DNA from: Erythrophleum ivorense
Taxonomy: Eukaryota; Streptophyta; Magnoliopsida; Fabales; Fabaceae
Reading direction: 5' to 3'
NCBI GenBank assembly: GCA_026724425.1
Contig: JAIUCV010000229.1
Coordinates: 682,001 to 746,000, forward strand
DNA: 64,000 nt
In this document: positions 1 through 12,672 of the stretch, one piece after another
Position numbering within the stretch: the first letter of the stretch is position 1
How the letters are laid out: each line of letters starts with the position of its first letter
The notes under the pieces: model-generated
Database searches by the model: none
Told to the model about the DNA's origin: nothing
Seen by the model: the letters and a program-made list of their open reading frames with translations, nothing else
Position numbers and translations under genes: made by a program

Positions 1-1317
1 AGTTAAAAAAACATTAAGTTACACTTTTACTAATATATTTTTTAATGAAGTTAATTTTTTTACATAATATATAATTTCTAAATAAAAAGTATAAAAAACT
101 AAAAAATTTGGAGAAGCTAAAAAAAGGGAGAAAATCATAAAAAGGTTTATAATTGAAATAAAAGCAAGCCTTATTTAGCTTCAGATGATGACAAAAAAAG
201 GGAGGAATAAAATTAGTAAAGGTTAATGTTAGAATATTTCACAAACATATGATGTCCGAAAATGAAGGCGAGAAATGTTTACAATATGATATGATTCACG
301 ACCTAGTAATACTATCACAATTCCCAAATATTCCCATTTTCTAATTTGTAATATCAAAACGGGACCGGCTCATTGATGATTTCGAGTTATCTATAAGTTT
401 GTGCTTAAAATCAGGTTTACTTATTTATAAAATTATAAACTTTAAGATCTAATAATTATTTATGTAGAATAAATATTAAAATTTTATTTTATTCATTCAA
501 GGATAATTTCAGTCTTGATTGGCTCATGCATAAATAAATATTATTTTAATAATTAAAATCTTAATACTTTTGACCTCAGGTAATATTTTATTATAAAAAT
601 TTGTTAAATACTACTTGAAAATATTCATGCCTAGTCTTGTAGGGCCATACAATATAACTATAAAAATTAGACATAATAAGATTCGAATTTGGGTTGTGTT
701 ATGTAAATGGCTTTATTTGACTATCGCTTTTTTAAACATGCGTTTTTGTTATATTAAAATAATATATTATATATAAAATATATAAACAATAATATGTAAT
801 ATAAATATAACTTTGACATTTATAATAGATATTTTATAAAGAATGTATTTAATATATTTAAAAAATATATTTTTGTATAAATTTTTAACTATCCACTTTA
901 ATGTAATTATGATAACATTGATAATAACCTTATTTGTGTCTTTGTAAAAAAATTAGATAATTTAAATAAATATATAATAATTAACTGTAAAATATTAAAA
1001 AATTATATTAACTTTATTAAAATGAAATAATTAAATTTTAAAATATAGTTTACATATACTGTATATTGTAATTGATAAATAATTTTTTTAATTTATTTAT
1101 AAATAATCCTTTAAGTTTTGAATTACTTGCAAATAATTCTCCTCATATGTCATACTTTTTAGAGGGATTATTTATATATTTTTAAAGTTCAAAAAGATTA
1201 TTTGTATATATTCAAAGTTTATAGAATTATTTGCATGTTATCTAAAATTAAAAAAAATGTCAATTTTTAAAGTTTAAAAAATTATTTACACATCACTCAA
1301 GTTTACACGATTTTGAT
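1..1317. other. AT-rich intergenic DNA
   Basis: No coding exon is supported. The sequence is very AT-rich with short homopolymer runs. Its right third carries a degenerate repeated unit (listed separately), and the stretch ends at the target-site duplication of the hAT-like element. Confidence 0.7.
1085..1293. repeat. degenerate ~30-bp repeat cluster
   Basis: Three similar direct units lie near 1179-1208, 1209-1240 and 1262-1293. Each has the form AAAGTTyA, a short A-rich stretch, then ATTATTTryA. A related unit in inverted orientation lies near 1085-1110. This is old repeat DNA of unknown family. Confidence 0.45.
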
Positions 1318-2052
1318 GTATTTTTTAAAGGTGGGCACGGGCTAGAATGGGTTAGGATTTGCTTCAATCCGAATCTCGACTTTATTTCAGCTTCAAAACC
1401 AAAAGTTTATCCCGAGCCCGGCCCATAATAGGGCCAGGTTTGAGCCGGATCAGGCCAACCAATGGACCAATTTTTTTAAATTTTTTTTTAAGAAAATATA
1501 TTTTCATTTTAAAAATTTATATTTTTATATTTGCTCAATTATTTTGGACATATAACCATTTTTTTAAAATTTATGCAACAAACATGAAAAAACATAAACT
1601 CAATGGAGAAAATAGAAAAAATACAAATATAATAGTTAAAACTTTAAAAAATATGTATTTTTTAATTTTATTTTTTTTACATAAATGTAATAATTATACT
1701 TAGGAGAACTCTAGCATACATTTTGATCCATCTAGTTATTTATAATTTATAAAATATATTTAAACATTTTTAGTTAAAATTAGAAAAGAACCTTTAAAAA
1801 AAATTCTTTTTAATTTAATCCCTATCTTTTCATATAAACATATATATATATATACATCGGGTCGAGCTAGGCCGAGCCCAATAAGGCCAACAAATTATTA
1901 TGAAACTCGTCCCAACCTAAAGTACTATCCTAACCCAAACTTATTTCAATTTTTTTAAAAAAAAAAAATTTTGATTTGTCCCGACCCGATTGTGCATTAG
2001 GCCGAGACGAACCAACTGAGCCGAGACAATTTTGCACACCTCTAGTATTTTT
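1318..2052. mobile_element. non-autonomous hAT-like element with 8-bp TSD
   Basis: The 8-bp word GTATTTTT occurs at 1318-1325 and again at 2045-2052. Just inside it, the left end reads TAAAGGTGGGCA and the right end, reverse-complemented, reads TAGAGGTGTGCA: imperfect terminal inverted repeats differing at 2 of 12 positions. An 8-bp duplication with such termini is the signature of hAT transposons. The 719-bp body has no transposase-like reading frame, so it would need a helper in trans. Both subterminal regions are GC-richer than the surroundings and carry repeated CCGAGC/GGCC words in opposite orientation, typical of hAT subterminal binding repeats. The 114-codon ORF inside it (1359-1703) resembles nothing known. 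Confidence 0.8.
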
Positions 2053-4537
2053 GCTTTAATTAAAAGGATTGAGTTTGACATGTTAAGGAGTTCTTAGAGC
2101 AGACGATGACACGTGCCTTCATCTATCACAAAATCTCACTGCAAGAGAAATGCATGAAGTTTTTAATGCAGAGGATCCAATCCCATCTATCATCTCCATT
2201 CTACTTTCCGGCTGCTACGCTGTCCTGTAATACCTAAATATATATATATATATATATATAATAAAAATAAATAAATAATATATATTTGGTTATAAAAAAA
2301 AACTAAATAAATTTTTTGAATTTATTTTGGAATATATAAAAATTTTAAAGGGACTTTTCCAATCATTTTAAATCTCAATTAAGCATATTAGACTTGTTGG
2401 GGGCAGAAATGCAATATAAACAAAAGATAGTTTAATATTTCTTAAATACACACTCTCTCCCTTTTCTTCATTGACCAACGTGCTTTTTTTCCTTCAGCTT
2501 TTCTCTCTCCCGAAGGCAACCATTTCCAGCGTCCTTTTTAAGCTTCCTTGTTACCGTTTTTTTTCATTTCTTCCATTCTTCCTTCGATGCTACAATGGTG
2601 GATCCGCACCTATCACGCAATAACCTCCAGCAAACTCCGATTAGCTTTAATCATCGGTAAGTTCTCTACTTTGGCTGTCGATGAACCACCACGAACAAGA
2701 GAGAGAGAGAGAGAGGAAGTGGAAGAAGAAAGAAAGCAAATGGTGTGGGTTTATTTTCTCTCTTGTGCTAATGGTTCCCTCCCCTTGTTGTTCCTCATTT
2801 TTTTTCATTCAATTTCTTTCCTAAAATTTCTGATTCCTTCTTTTTCATATGTGGTTGCCGTGGCTAGAAATTTGAACGGAGTTTCACTATTGAATTCTTA
2901 AAATAACAAATTGACATATTATCTCTAATTATCATGTATTCTAAAGTAAGTTTGAAATTTAATTAGAGTTATGGAAGTTTAGATTGAAAAAAATCCCAAA
3001 TTTAGGGTTAGTATTTAGGATATAAATGTATATAAGAATTTAGGAATTTATGTTTTAGGGAGTATATTAGGTTATATAAATAATTATGGATATTATTGGA
3101 GAGGTTAATAAATTAATTTATTTTGGTTATAATTTTAGGTGATACCAGGGAAACTCATTCAACTGAAACTCAGCATTAAACAATAGGGAATAGAGACTTA
3201 TACTATTAGTCCCAATTAGTGAGTGTGTAGATAATAAAGTGGTATATCTATTTCATTCCATTTTATATTTTCTATGGTGAAATTTTTAATTATGTGATGT
3301 GCTTTATCCCTTGGGGAAACAAATCGGTATTTTTAAAACCCCAAACTAGATATATATATATATATATATTTTATGATGATTTAATAAATTTATCAAAACC
3401 AATTGATAGTTGAAATGTAGCGTGATATATTCTTGTGGAGCGCAAAAGAATGAATTTGATGAAAAGAAAGTGGTAGTGAGTATATGTTTAATTATAAGGA
3501 GAGTATTTTATGTTGTCTTATGGTTTCATATGTTATAGAGATTATATTGAAGGTTAACTTGCTTGATTTAATTAGTTATTTATTTCTTGATTTCTTTATT
3601 TAATTTTTGATAGCTAAATTCCATTTGAAGGAATTTTATTTTAATTATCTTTATTTTATAGAATGAATGGGAGTCTAGTTAGGATCCCGTAGCCGTTAGC
3701 AAGGATAACGGCCTAAGTGCACCTAGAATAAATTGTGAATTGTGATGGCACTGTGATGTGATGTATCCAGTGCTGCGATCTGAGATACTAAATGTATTGT
3801 GAAAGTGATAAGATGGGATGAATCCAAAGAAATGCCATGATATATGATGATGTGGTTCCTCTCTATGATACCCATTCCTATATTATTATATATATATATA
3901 TATATATATATATTCATAAAATATAGATTTATTCTAAAAGTTTCTTTTTATTTAAATAATTATTTTTCATCTCATCTATAAATTTTATTGCCTAAATTAT
4001 TCAATGATCATTGATTTTTAAAAATCTCCTGTATACATTTATTTATTTTTCTTCCTTTTTGTGCTTTATTGTTTATACACTCACTAAGCCAGTGGTAGGC
4101 TTATCCCTATTCTTTCCTTATTTTTCAGACCAACAAGTTAATGAGTGAAGTGATCTGGGAGCTTGAGAGCTACTAGACCACTAGAGTAGGTGTTTAATTT
4201 TGTGAAATTGTGTCAGACTCCATGATGTGGTGGCATTTAGGTGTAGAGAAGGAAAATTTGGAATTGTATGATCACTTATAATGTGTAAATATTGTCTTTA
4301 CTTCTTAATTAGACATTTTGGGTTGTATGTAACTTGTTATTGCTGGTGCTGGTACTGGTTTAAAGTATTTTTTTAAGGTTGGGATGTCCAATTTTTAGGG
4401 GAGGTGCTGCCGAATTTTCGGTAGTCTCTAATGATATAATAGTTGATTGTAGATTTTGTAAAACTTGCTAAGCTAATTAAATCTTCAGATTAGTTTAACC
4501 TATGCGCCGGTCATGGCCTAGAAATTGGGTCGTGACA
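2053..4537 (-). mobile_element. LTR-type (LARD-like) remnant, one end recognisable
   Basis: Read on the minus strand from 4537, the sequence begins TGTCACGACCCA, a frequent start of plant LTRs of the Gypsy/LARD type, followed by a GCAGCACCTCCCC stretch near 4404. Between 2440 and 4200 there is a CT-rich leader (2440-2600), a GA microsatellite (2699-2716), possible splice signals (GTAAG at 2656, TTTTCAG at 4123-4129) and no coding domain. (AT)n tracts lie at 2238-2261, 3350-3369 and 3888-3913. I found no matching second LTR and no convincing 5-bp duplication, so the left border is arbitrary. It could also be a decayed non-coding transcription unit. Confidence 0.4.
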
Positions 4538-6077
4538 ATCCAGTATCAACTCTTTTTTATTTTTCAAAGGATAAAAAGATTTCATCACACAAATAAGCTC
4601 AATGACCAGATGAACGGCTCCATCGTTTTGGAATCACCCCAATGCCCTCTTTTTACCCTTCTTTTGGCTCCAAAAAACTCAGCGCATAATAGTGGGCCTA
4701 ATAGAGCATATGATAGCCCAATGGTCCAATCCCCGAGAACCAGACTGAAGCTGATCATAGATGGATTTGGACTATTGATTTCGTCAATTTCAAAGTTTAT
4801 ATGAGGGATAATAATAACCATTTGAAAAAAAATGCCTTTGTTTGTTGGCCAGAATTTGCTGTCTTTATTGCTTGGAGCATTGGATGAGAAGTAATTCATA
4901 CCTTTAGTTGGAGGAGAGGGAGAGGTTGAGCTAGTTTGGATATGTATTACAGGATTTTATTTGAGTGATAAAGATTAAAAGACAGAATTGATGGGGTGTA
5001 TTATTTTGCTCATGAATAGAAGAGAACCTTATCCAGTGGTCCATTTCAGATGCAGGAACCTGATTCAATGCTCCTTTCCAAACTAATTAATTCTGAATAA
5101 AAAGCTGGATATCTCAGGTCCCATGCCAATTCTAGAGAGAACCTATCGAACACTTCTGGGAAATTAAATTGGTAAAATTATGATTCAAGATTTTAATTTA
5201 AAGATATTTATATTAAAGGATTTTAAATTTTAAAATTATTTTAAATAATTTAATGATTAAAAATTTAAACTAAATATGAAACTTATAGTTTAAAATTTTA
5301 AATTAAAATTTTTATTCTAAATTTTTAAAAATAATTTTAAAATTTAAGGTTTTATGATATAAAGATCTTTAATTTGAGATTTTTAAATTATAATTTTTAA
5401 TAAAAATTGGAATATTTATCATTATTATTTTTAATAAAAATATGATATAATTATTTTTTAATAATGTAACACCACATATATTATATTTTGATAGAAGAAT
5501 TTCGTAAGGGAAAAAGAGTTTAGGTGGCTCAAGTATCTTAAAAAAAGAATATTATGAGAGTGGAATAAATTAAAAACAGATAAATTATATTCCATCCTGA
5601 TATAAATAAATAGATGCAAAATATTCATTCCATTTTAAAATTAGGATAAGAAATATGAAACATTCGTTGGATGGTGACAACGACAGATAGATAAATTGAC
5701 AGATAGAATCCGAATTCAGGATTAAAGGAGGGTTGGATTGATCAGAATCTATGGATTTATCGGTCATTGATATTCTCAAAACCAGCCGTTGTTTTCCCAT
5801 TTTCTAACTATCCCCTTCGGAGTGTTTATTAATTTATTCCCTTTCTTTTCCCTCAAGATATTTTGCTGTCCCACTCCCTCTCATTATTGATCACCAGCTA
5901 TTGCTTCAACGTTGTGGATTTGAATTTTCTCAAGAAGAGGTTATATGACAGACGGTATCATATACCCTGTGAATTCTGAGTTAGCATCTCGCCCATCGGT
6001 TCCAATTCCTACTCTTGGCCGCATGGTCATATACATATATTTTTGTTCCCACTTTCTCTCTCTCACGCCAACTAGTT
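4538..6077. other. intergenic DNA upstream of the CHYR1-like gene
   Basis: No exon is supported. The region contains the fold-back repeat at 5173-5398 and then the presumed distal promoter of the CHYR1-like gene. The open frames here match no family and lack codon structure. Confidence 0.6.
5173..5398. repeat. imperfect long inverted repeat (fold-back MITE-like)
   Basis: The arm at about 5173-5255 matches the reverse complement of about 5318-5398 over roughly 80 bp. The shared core TTAAATTTTAAAATTATTTT is exact, and the flanking blocks (AAATTAAAGAT/TTTAATTTAAAGAT) agree with few mismatches. The loop is about 60 bp. A transcript would fold into a long hairpin, as many small MITEs do. The family is not identified. 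Confidence 0.6.
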
Positions 6078-6122
6078 GGTCAAACTCATATCATGCTCAG
6101 TATCTTATCAGCAGTCACGTGT
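6078..6122 (+). promoter_or_regulatory. W-box and G-box/ABRE in the CHYR1-like promoter
   Basis: GGTCAA at 6078-6083 is a W-box (TTGACC) on the minus strand. CACGTGT at 6116-6122 is a G-box/ABRE core. They lie about 170-215 bp before the start codon. Genes of the CHYR1 type are known to respond to ABA and drought, so an ABRE here fits, but binding is inferred only from the motif. Confidence 0.45.
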
Positions 6123-6189
6123 TGCACAGTCAGCACCCTCTGCATGCACAAACAAAGAACCACAAGAGCTACCTGGCTATATCAAGCAG

Positions 6190-6197
6190 TATTTAAA
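6190..6197 (+). promoter_or_regulatory. TATA-box candidate
   Basis: TATTTAAA lies about 100 bp upstream of the chosen ATG and would allow a 5' UTR of about 70 nt. A second TATATATA-like run at about 6233-6240 is closer and would leave only a very short leader. Confidence 0.4.
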
Positions 6198-6290
6198 TGG
6201 CTATCCCCTTTTCTCTCTCCGTCTTTTGCTTCGTATATATACTCCTACTTCCTTTCACCTCTTTCATTATCCATATCCTTATCTCACGGC

Positions 6291-8582
6291 ATGGAAACTG
6301 AATTGGTCCTTTCATCGTTTTCTCAACCATCACAATCCTATGAATTGGAAATTGTGAATTTCGGGTACGTCTTATTTTCTTTCATTCAGAAACTTGCTCT
6401 TCTTCTTCTTCTTCTTCTTCTCCTCTCTGATTTTTTCCCCCTCTGTTCTATTTCAATTAGCTGCAAACATTACAAAAGGAGGTGCAAGATTAGAGCACCG
6501 TGTTGCAATGAAGTTTTTTACTGTCGGCACTGCCATAATGAAGCTAAGGTATCCATCTGTGTTCTTTTTTTCTCTGGGCTTCTTCGGATTTTGAATTTTT
6601 TTTTTCATTTGTTTTAGCAGATACTTCAATGGGATTTCCCTTTTGTTTTTATTTGAACAGAACTCCGAAGAAATGAATCCTGTCGATCGTCACGATATTC
6701 CCCGCCATGAAATTATAAAGGTTCGCATTTTTCATGAATTTGAATTTGATGTTACTTGTTCTTGTAGCTATAGTCAAATAGAATAAAGGTAGCTCCAACC
6801 TCATAGAACAGAAGAAAACCTTAATAATTTCCTGATTTTCCCTTTCATTTTAGTCTCGCAATGTTATATACACCATATTTGTGATTATTCATATTTTTTT
6901 TCATTTTTAGGTCATCTGTTCCTTATGTGATACAGAGCAAGATGTGAGTTCTCAAAACTTAAACATTGTAATCTAAAGATAATTTACACAAATAAGCTTG
7001 TGGTTATTGATCCGTTAGTTGTCTCATGCTCTGTCAGGTTCAACAGTATTGCATAAACTGTGGAATGTGCATGGGGAAGTACTTTTGTGCTACATGCAAA
7101 TTCTTCGATGATGATGTAAGTTTCATAATGTAATCAAAATAGAATCAAGCAATGTATTTTCAAAGTTCCCTTCTTTTGGGTTCTGTTTTCATGTTTTATT
7201 TTTTCATATTTTATTAAAAAAGAGTATGCCATTGCATTTTCCAGACTTCGAAGAACCAATACCACTGTAATGAATGTGGTATCTGCAGGTAAACTTCTTC
7301 ATTCAGTTCTTATCTTTTAAAAAAAAAAAAATCAACTTTTTAAACTGTCATCGCCAACTAGCAATTATTTTTATCTAATTTTTACAGAACTGGAGGCAAG
7401 GATAACTTTTTTCATTGTAAGAGATGTGGTGAGTTCACTGTTTGAACTGCAATATATGAAGGCTTCTATCTGCCCAAACATAAAAACTCCAGCTTTCCAT
7501 TTCTCCATTAACTGATTATTTACTTGACTTTGCTAATGCTTGTTTTAGGATGTTGCTACTCTAAGGTAATGAAAGATGGGCACCGATGTGTGGAAGGAGC
7601 GATGCATCACAATTGCCCTGTTTGTATTGAGGTAAGACAAACCCAATTAAAATTCTCTTCTCAAATCTTTAGAAGAAAGTTCTCTGATGGTCAGCGAGAT
7701 GATTTCATATTTTATCATTTGTAGTATCTATTTGACACCTTGAGAGACATTACCGTCTTGCCTTGCGGCCATACTATACATTTGGAGTGTGTTAAAGAGA
7801 TGGAGCAACATTGCAGGTAAAGCTATTTATACATCTCCCATGTAGACGTGTTTGGGTTTGACTGATTTGTGAGTATACTTGACCTAGGCATAATATTTGG
7901 ACCAATTAATTTAGATTCTACTTCAAGTATTAGGCTTATATGATTTTAAGGTCCAGTGGATTTGATCTGGCCCAATCAGGTATGAGCCCAATACTATTAA
8001 AAGTTGTTGGGCTTTGGCCCATCTCAGCCCATGAATTATAAGTGCACTCTCGTACTATGCTGGCTTGAGGCCCCTATATATTGCCTTCAGCAAATCTTGA
8101 AAGCTGTTAATCCATCTTTTGACCTTTCAGGTATTCGTGTCCTGTTTGTTCGAAATCCATCTGTGACATGTCAAGTCTGTGGAAGAAGCTTGATCAAGTG
8201 GTATATGTCTTTTTTCTCGAGATCACATTAACTGATATTAGTGATGGATTTGGATCTTCATAGACTGACATTCTAGTATTGGAACTTTGTCACAGATTGC
8301 CTCAACACCAATGCCTGAAACATACAAAAACAAGATGGTAAGTAACAATCAAGACAGCCTCTGAACAATTAAGAAATGGCAAATTGAAATTGTAATTGAG
8401 GTAATGAAGTTGTTATCTGAAATCAGGTGTGGATACTATGCAATGATTGTGGAGTGAAGTCTCAAGTGCAGTTCCACATTGTGGCTCATAAGTGTCAGAG
8501 CTGCAACTCATACAACACAAGACAGATACAAGGAAGCCCTGCTACTGCATGCTCTTCTTCAGTGGCTGAGATGGTGAGATGA
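6291..8582 (+). CDS. CHYR1: CHY-zinc-finger and RING E3 ubiquitin ligase (CHYR1/RZPF34 type)
   Basis: Twelve coding exons: 6291-6364, 6461-6548, 6661-6720, 6911-6943, 7038-7115, 7245-7288, 7388-7428, 7549-7631, 7725-7816, 8131-8200, 8296-8337, 8427-8582. All introns are GT-AG, phases agree, and the product is 286 aa, normal for the family. Domains in order: CHY zinc finger from residue 26 (GCKHYKRRC, then CCNEVFYCRHCH), CTCHY zinc finger about 90-152 (CINCGMC, HCNECGIC), RING finger 162-204 (CPVC, LPCGHTIHLEC, YSCPVC) and a C-terminal zinc ribbon (CNDCG, CQSCNSYNT). Such proteins attach ubiquitin to targets. Arabidopsis CHYR1 acts in ABA and drought signalling and is phosphorylated by SnRK2.6. 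The related MIEL1 degrades MYB factors. The frame is open upstream to an ATG at 6015, but METELV at 6291 follows TATA-like elements and gives the usual length. I favour CHYR1 over MIEL1 because of the gene neighbourhood. Confidence 0.92.
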
Positions 8583-11500
8583 AGCAATTGGGTTGGGAGG
8601 AAACAGAACAGATCTCGTGAAAATCCTTAGCTTAAGAGTTTCTCAATTCTTGTTTCATTGAATCCATTTGGATGCATATTGAAAAACAGGGTAGTAAGCT
8701 TGCTTGTGAAATTAGGCAAGATGGGAAGTTTTGTTCATAGAATCTTATTTCTTCATGCAATTCTTTATTCTATTAGTGTCTTTTGCTTCTTCAGCTGCCA
8801 GAGGAGGAAGAGTTCACAAAGTCATTTCTTCATACTTTGCTAATGCTGTTATCAATTATTAGCACATTATGCAGAAATGACTTTTTGGATGAGATTCAGT
8901 TTATCAAATATTCCTTTCATCTTAATTAGATATTCACCAACTGATTTTCCATCCCTTTTTGCCTGGTTCAGTGCGCAAGTGCATTACTTTAACCTTAGTT
9001 CGTTGAGCATAGGAATCATGAAGTATATCTTCCATAAGGCAGAAGCAAATAAACATTGATTACTTGGGCTAAAATCCCTGGTGAGAGTGTGGAATTAATC
9101 CAAATTATGACTCGTGATCTTAAATAAACTACTGATCATAATCTGGATTTGGGACTTGTTTTGAGCCTCCACTTAAATCAATTTCAGTTTTGTACATGGG
9201 GCTTGCTTCACACGGCCACCAAGATGACCGATGTTGCCATATCCCTTTGTCGCAGGAACAATTTAGCCTTTCCATAACACAATTTTCACACGTTAGCTTC
9301 AAGGTGACAAGGTTGGATAAGGAAGATTGAGCAAAAAAGAGAATTATGGCTTTTATTTTTCAAATATGATATTGGTTGGATGGAAGACAGAAGAGGTTAG
9401 AGGGTGAATAAACAAAGCTGTGATACCGTGATAGATTTGGGGATGCGGAGGAGTTGCGGAACAATGAAAATAGTTTCTATTCATTCCATCGTACGGAGGG
9501 ACTCGAAAATATTGAGGATTGCAGGTTTCTTCTCTTAGAATGTTCTAGCTACGATACGAAATGTTAAAATATAAATTGTATATAAACACAAAATATGACT
9601 TTTACATGCTGACTTTAAATGTCATTCTTAACAAATTCAATAACTGAAAACTCACCAGAGATGAAGTTTTTTTGTGGCGTTGTACTGTATATAAATATAA
9701 AATTACTGATGTGCCAATGGTGTTTCCGCAAACAAGTTAACGAAGAGAGACTAAAACATATCTTCATTTGGAATTGAAGTTTCTAAATTCCGAAGTTATA
9801 AAGAGAAGCACATAAATTGACTCAAAAAGAAAAAATAAAAATTAATAATGTGGTCGCATATGATTAATTGAGAACTTGATCAAAATCCAGTTTAACAGAA
9901 GTATCTGCTCATGAGTCATTGTATTGGTACGCTGGCAGTAATCATGATTTGTTAAAATTGTCTGCGTTCAAGTTACTTTCCCAGCCTCTCCATTCATTCA
10001 CATTCGTTTCTAAAAGTGTTTATAAGCTCAGTTTAATTTAATTTTAGACCAAAACTAATCTGAGCCGAAATTGTTAATTTAGTGTTTTGATTTTTAATTT
10101 GTTTGGGTCGATTTTTATTTATTTTAATTTGATTTGGTTCTTTTTTTTAGGCCCAAAATTGATTTGATTTGATTTTTTTTTTAAGATTTTGTTTCTTATA
10201 ACATATAAAATTTTACTTCTAATATTATGCATCGGTTCACATTTTGATTAATAATAATAGTAGAATAATTTATTATAATTTATTATTATTTTTAACAAAA
10301 AGTATCTCTCGTGATTATATTTAATTATTTTATGGTTACAAATGAATGTCATATGTTAAGATAAAATAAATAATAAAGTTTTTAAGGCAACTTATTTGAT
10401 AAGTTTATTTGAATGTAAGTGAAAAAAGTTATTATTATTATTTTATTGATAAAAGGCTTATGCATGGGTGGATCTTAGTTGATGAAAAAAAAATTACTAT
10501 TTTAATTTAATTGAATCAAACTTGAGAAAATCGAAAGTTAAACCATGAGATTGGTTCTATAATACCTAAAATTGATTTTTACTTTTTTTAAAATTAATTT
10601 AGTTCAAATTTTATTAATTTAGATTAATTTAATTTGATTCAATTGGTTTGGACCAAGTATTAGCACCTTGATTTGTTTTTATAATTTCCTAGCAAGTAAC
10701 TTGGATGGTAAGGCGGAGGCACAGCTTCCCACCTCTCTTAGCTTTAGTTAAAAACACTAGAGATGCCATTGGTGATAGAAAAAGGAAAAAACAGTGGGCG
10801 GTTGACCATTAAGAAAAGTGAGATGGTTTGACTTTGGGAGTCATCTTTAAATTTGCATACTTCCTCAGAAGTTGGAGCGCAAAAAATTCGCAGAAGTAAT
10901 AAAAGTTATTGCACGATGTGCAATGATTCTTAGATTGCTATTTTTAAATACTCAATTAAATTTTTTATTCCAAGATTTTTAAGGCTTACTGCACTGCACA
11001 TGTGCAGTAACTTATTACAGCAAACTATCCGTGCAATAGGATATTTCACCGAAGACAAAAACAGGGTAATCCTTATAGTATTATTATCAAGGCCCCTCCC
11101 AAAATTGGCAAATAGGCCGAATTGTAAAACAGTAACAAAGACATGCATGACACTGCTATTCTAAAATTGAGTGACCTACAACCACTTAACGCTTTTTTTT
11201 TTTTTTTTAATCTTTGTTTTGATGGAAGCTCGTTGCTTTTTTTGGATTAATTTAGTTTTGATTGAAATTTGAATTTGTATCCTCCACTTTTAAAGATGTC
11301 TTTAATATCACAGAGCCAAAGCTCATTGCTTTGCCTCCACGGTATCATTGCACAGCCCCTCCACTAACACACCTTCCACAAGAGAAAAAAGAAGATTGCT
11401 AGAGAGAATCAACTCCAGAGACCAGGTGGCCTACTTGTCCTTTAGCTTTGAGTAAAACACAAGATTCGTTAATTAACTCAGGAATAATTTTTTGGGTCTT

Positions 11501-12672
11501 CAAGATCTCAATGGCCAGACAAAAGCATGAAAGTACTAACTCAGATACACCTTTCCAGACAAAAAGGCATTTACACGCTGCCTCTCGCCCTCCTCACTCT
11601 CGGACTGCATGAGAGGACAGAGGAATGGGACCGCATAAAAGACTCAGTTCAGAATCCCCTGTTGCTCTGCCTCAATCCTCGGAATAAAGTTTTCTATCCA
11701 CGTCAAGGATGAGCCAATATATTAATGTTTCTGTTTACATCAGACTTCGTCACTTCTCAGGTTACACAGAAATCCCAAGCTCGAGTCAATTTAGAAGTTA
11801 GAACAAGGTATTAATTAGTTATAACAATGGACTCAGCAAACAGCATCATAGCAATTGGCATGGTCACTCCAATTATCTTCTCCTTCATCATTGCGGATAA
11901 TTTTTTGGGGCCACACGACTGCAAACAGCAAAATCTCAAATTCAAATTGTCTAGAGCGACTTCGACTTCAAAATAAAAATACAAACTTTACAGGCACCAA
12001 AAGGGTCCATAAAAATTAGCTTTTAGCTGCTTTTTTAAGTTTTAACCTTTCGAGAATAACATGGTTATCCGAGTTATGCTAACTGGCCGTTTAGCACACA
12101 CTAGGCAATATCAGCACCAATGCCCAAAGAGGTGTTTGAAAATGACCCAGCACTTTCGTTGGGGCGTCTTGTAACCTTGGTAGTGCAAGAAAACACTAGT
12201 AAAGTAACGGGTGGTAATAGGAGTATATTGGGGTAATAGGAGAATATTGGAACTGTTGTTTGAAAAAAAGTACAATTACTTCAAAGAGAGCGGTCTCTAA
12301 AACCAGCTCAAAAAATTTACAGGAAATGGACCACTGGGACCACACCTGCCCTCTCACCTCCCTTTGCAGTGAGTTACCTGTTACAATTTATAGATTTTAC
12401 GGGATAGTCACATGGACCCACCATATTTACCATCATGCTGAATTCAAACTAAAGCTGAAAACCAGCAGTTTTGCCACTTGCCTAACTTGTGAAACTTGAA
12501 ATTCAAGAGCTGCTTGATGCTGTATTGCAAGATGGTTTAGATTGGATTATAACCCGAGCTCCCGAAGCAAGCCTGTTGGATTAAAATTAAAATTACCAAT
12601 CAATATTGCCGACAACCTGGAAAATATACTGATATATCAAGGACATCAAGAGAAACATGATAGAGTCAACAC
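8583..12672. other. intergenic DNA between the CHYR1-like and SOSEKI genes
   Basis: It includes the 3' UTR of the CHYR1-like gene (AATAAA-like signal near 9048) and, at the right end, the 3' UTR of the minus-strand SOSEKI gene. About 10020-10690 is a T/A-rich stretch with repeated TTTGATTTG and TTTAATTTG words and loosely similar ends, perhaps an old MITE. No exon or RNA gene is recognised. Confidence 0.6.

Noticed and set aside
1359..1703. 114-codon ORF inside the hAT-like element
   Set aside because: Low-complexity Phe/Ile/Lys-rich translation with no transposase motif.
2548..2901. 117-codon ORF with an Arg-Glu repeat
   Set aside because: The repeat is a translated GA microsatellite and the rest is hydrophobic low-complexity; no family resemblance.
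6015..6617. 200-codon plus-strand ORF starting upstream of the CHYR1-like exon 1
   Set aside because: It is exon 1 with its upstream flank and read-through into introns; only residues from METELV and the CHY segment belong to the protein.
10020..10690. Possible MITE with TTTGATTTG-type subterminal words
   Set aside because: Ends are only loosely similar and no target duplication could be found.
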